Shown piece by piece: positions 63,956 through 64,000 of a stretch of 64,000 bases of DNA. The DNA comes from Cryobacterium sp. N22 (GTDB taxonomy: Bacteria > Actinomycetota > Actinomycetes > Actinomycetales > Microbacteriaceae): the NCBI RefSeq assembly GCF_002929555.1, contig NZ_PJJP01000021.1, positions 1 through 64,000 of the forward strand. The letters run 5' to 3'. The notes under the pieces are model-generated. The model searched no databases. It saw only the letters and a program-made list of their open reading frames with translations, and was not told the origin of the DNA. A program made the position numbers and the translations under genes. How positions within the stretch are numbered: position 1 is the stretch's first letter; each line of letters begins with the position of its first letter.

Positions 63956-64000
63956 TTACTCGCCTTCGTTGGGAGATTGGGGCACGGCGGGGCTGAGCGA
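63956..64000 (-). CDS. C-terminal end of the gene upstream of the permease (cut by window)
   Basis: Fourteen codons plus TAA remain (ending PQSPNEGE). The position before the DppB-like permease suggests the solute-binding protein of the same ABC system, but nothing in the visible codons proves it. Confidence 0.45.
   Translation of the reverse strand, partial: SLSPAVPQSPNEGE

Overview
The window is high-GC DNA with GTG/TTG starts, many ATGA stop/start overlaps, and the tRNA-Glu/tRNA-Asp/tRNA-Phe cluster and YcnI/CopC genes usual in Actinobacteria. Gene content and protein style suggest a Microbacteriaceae chromosome, possibly a cold-adapted Cryobacterium-like species. The genus is an inference; no rRNA or phylogenetic marker was available. 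Coordinates for starts are chosen from ribosome binding sites, overlaps and paralogue lengths.

Layout. 1-3925: two coiled-coil cell-wall hydrolase genes on the minus strand behind a four-fold GTNAC operator, then the three tRNAs with terminators and a transglutaminase-like gene. 4089-37441: a large exopolysaccharide (EPS) locus. Its plus-strand left arm (4089-15260) holds two WlbB/WbpD-like acetyltransferases, an exported protein, an MFS transporter, a TolB-like exported protein, a three-domain glycosyltransferase, a GT2, two Wzz-like proteins and a polymerase/ligase. Its minus-strand arm (25861-15239) is a tightly coupled nine-gene operon: WlbA-like dehydrogenase, epimerase, two DegT aminotransferases, NeuD-like acyltransferase, two glycosyltransferases, flippase and an exported DUF4082 protein. 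A 1788-residue secreted mosaic protein lies upstream of it on the same strand. On the plus strand follow a GMC oxidoreductase, the priming sugar-phosphate transferase and two more glycosyltransferases. Together these form a Wzx/Wzy-type EPS system using at least one amino sugar.

37461-54095 is ordinary chromosome: proline iminopeptidase, an ABC-2 exporter, acyl-CoA oxidase, RecQ, a YcnI/CopC copper-type operon, a lone PstS, a DEAD-box helicase with a long R/D/P-rich tail, an NmrA-like protein, a FUSC-type membrane protein and a secreted esterase. 54101-64000 is a minus-strand glycan operon: Dpp-type ABC transporter, a GH94 phosphorylase resembling 1,2-beta-oligoglucan phosphorylase, and a domain-permuted GH3 beta-glucosidase, probably for beta-1,2-glucan or sophorose use.

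The most unusual signal is regulatory. Two EPS transcription units (before 4957 and before 33643) share a promoter-like motif, a CCTGTAMACCC box and a GTG-initiated arginine-rich leader ORF that ends in an ATGA overlap with the first gene. The promoter motif recurs at 3942 and the box recurs before the WlbA-like gene at 25861, so three or four EPS operons appear to be wired together.
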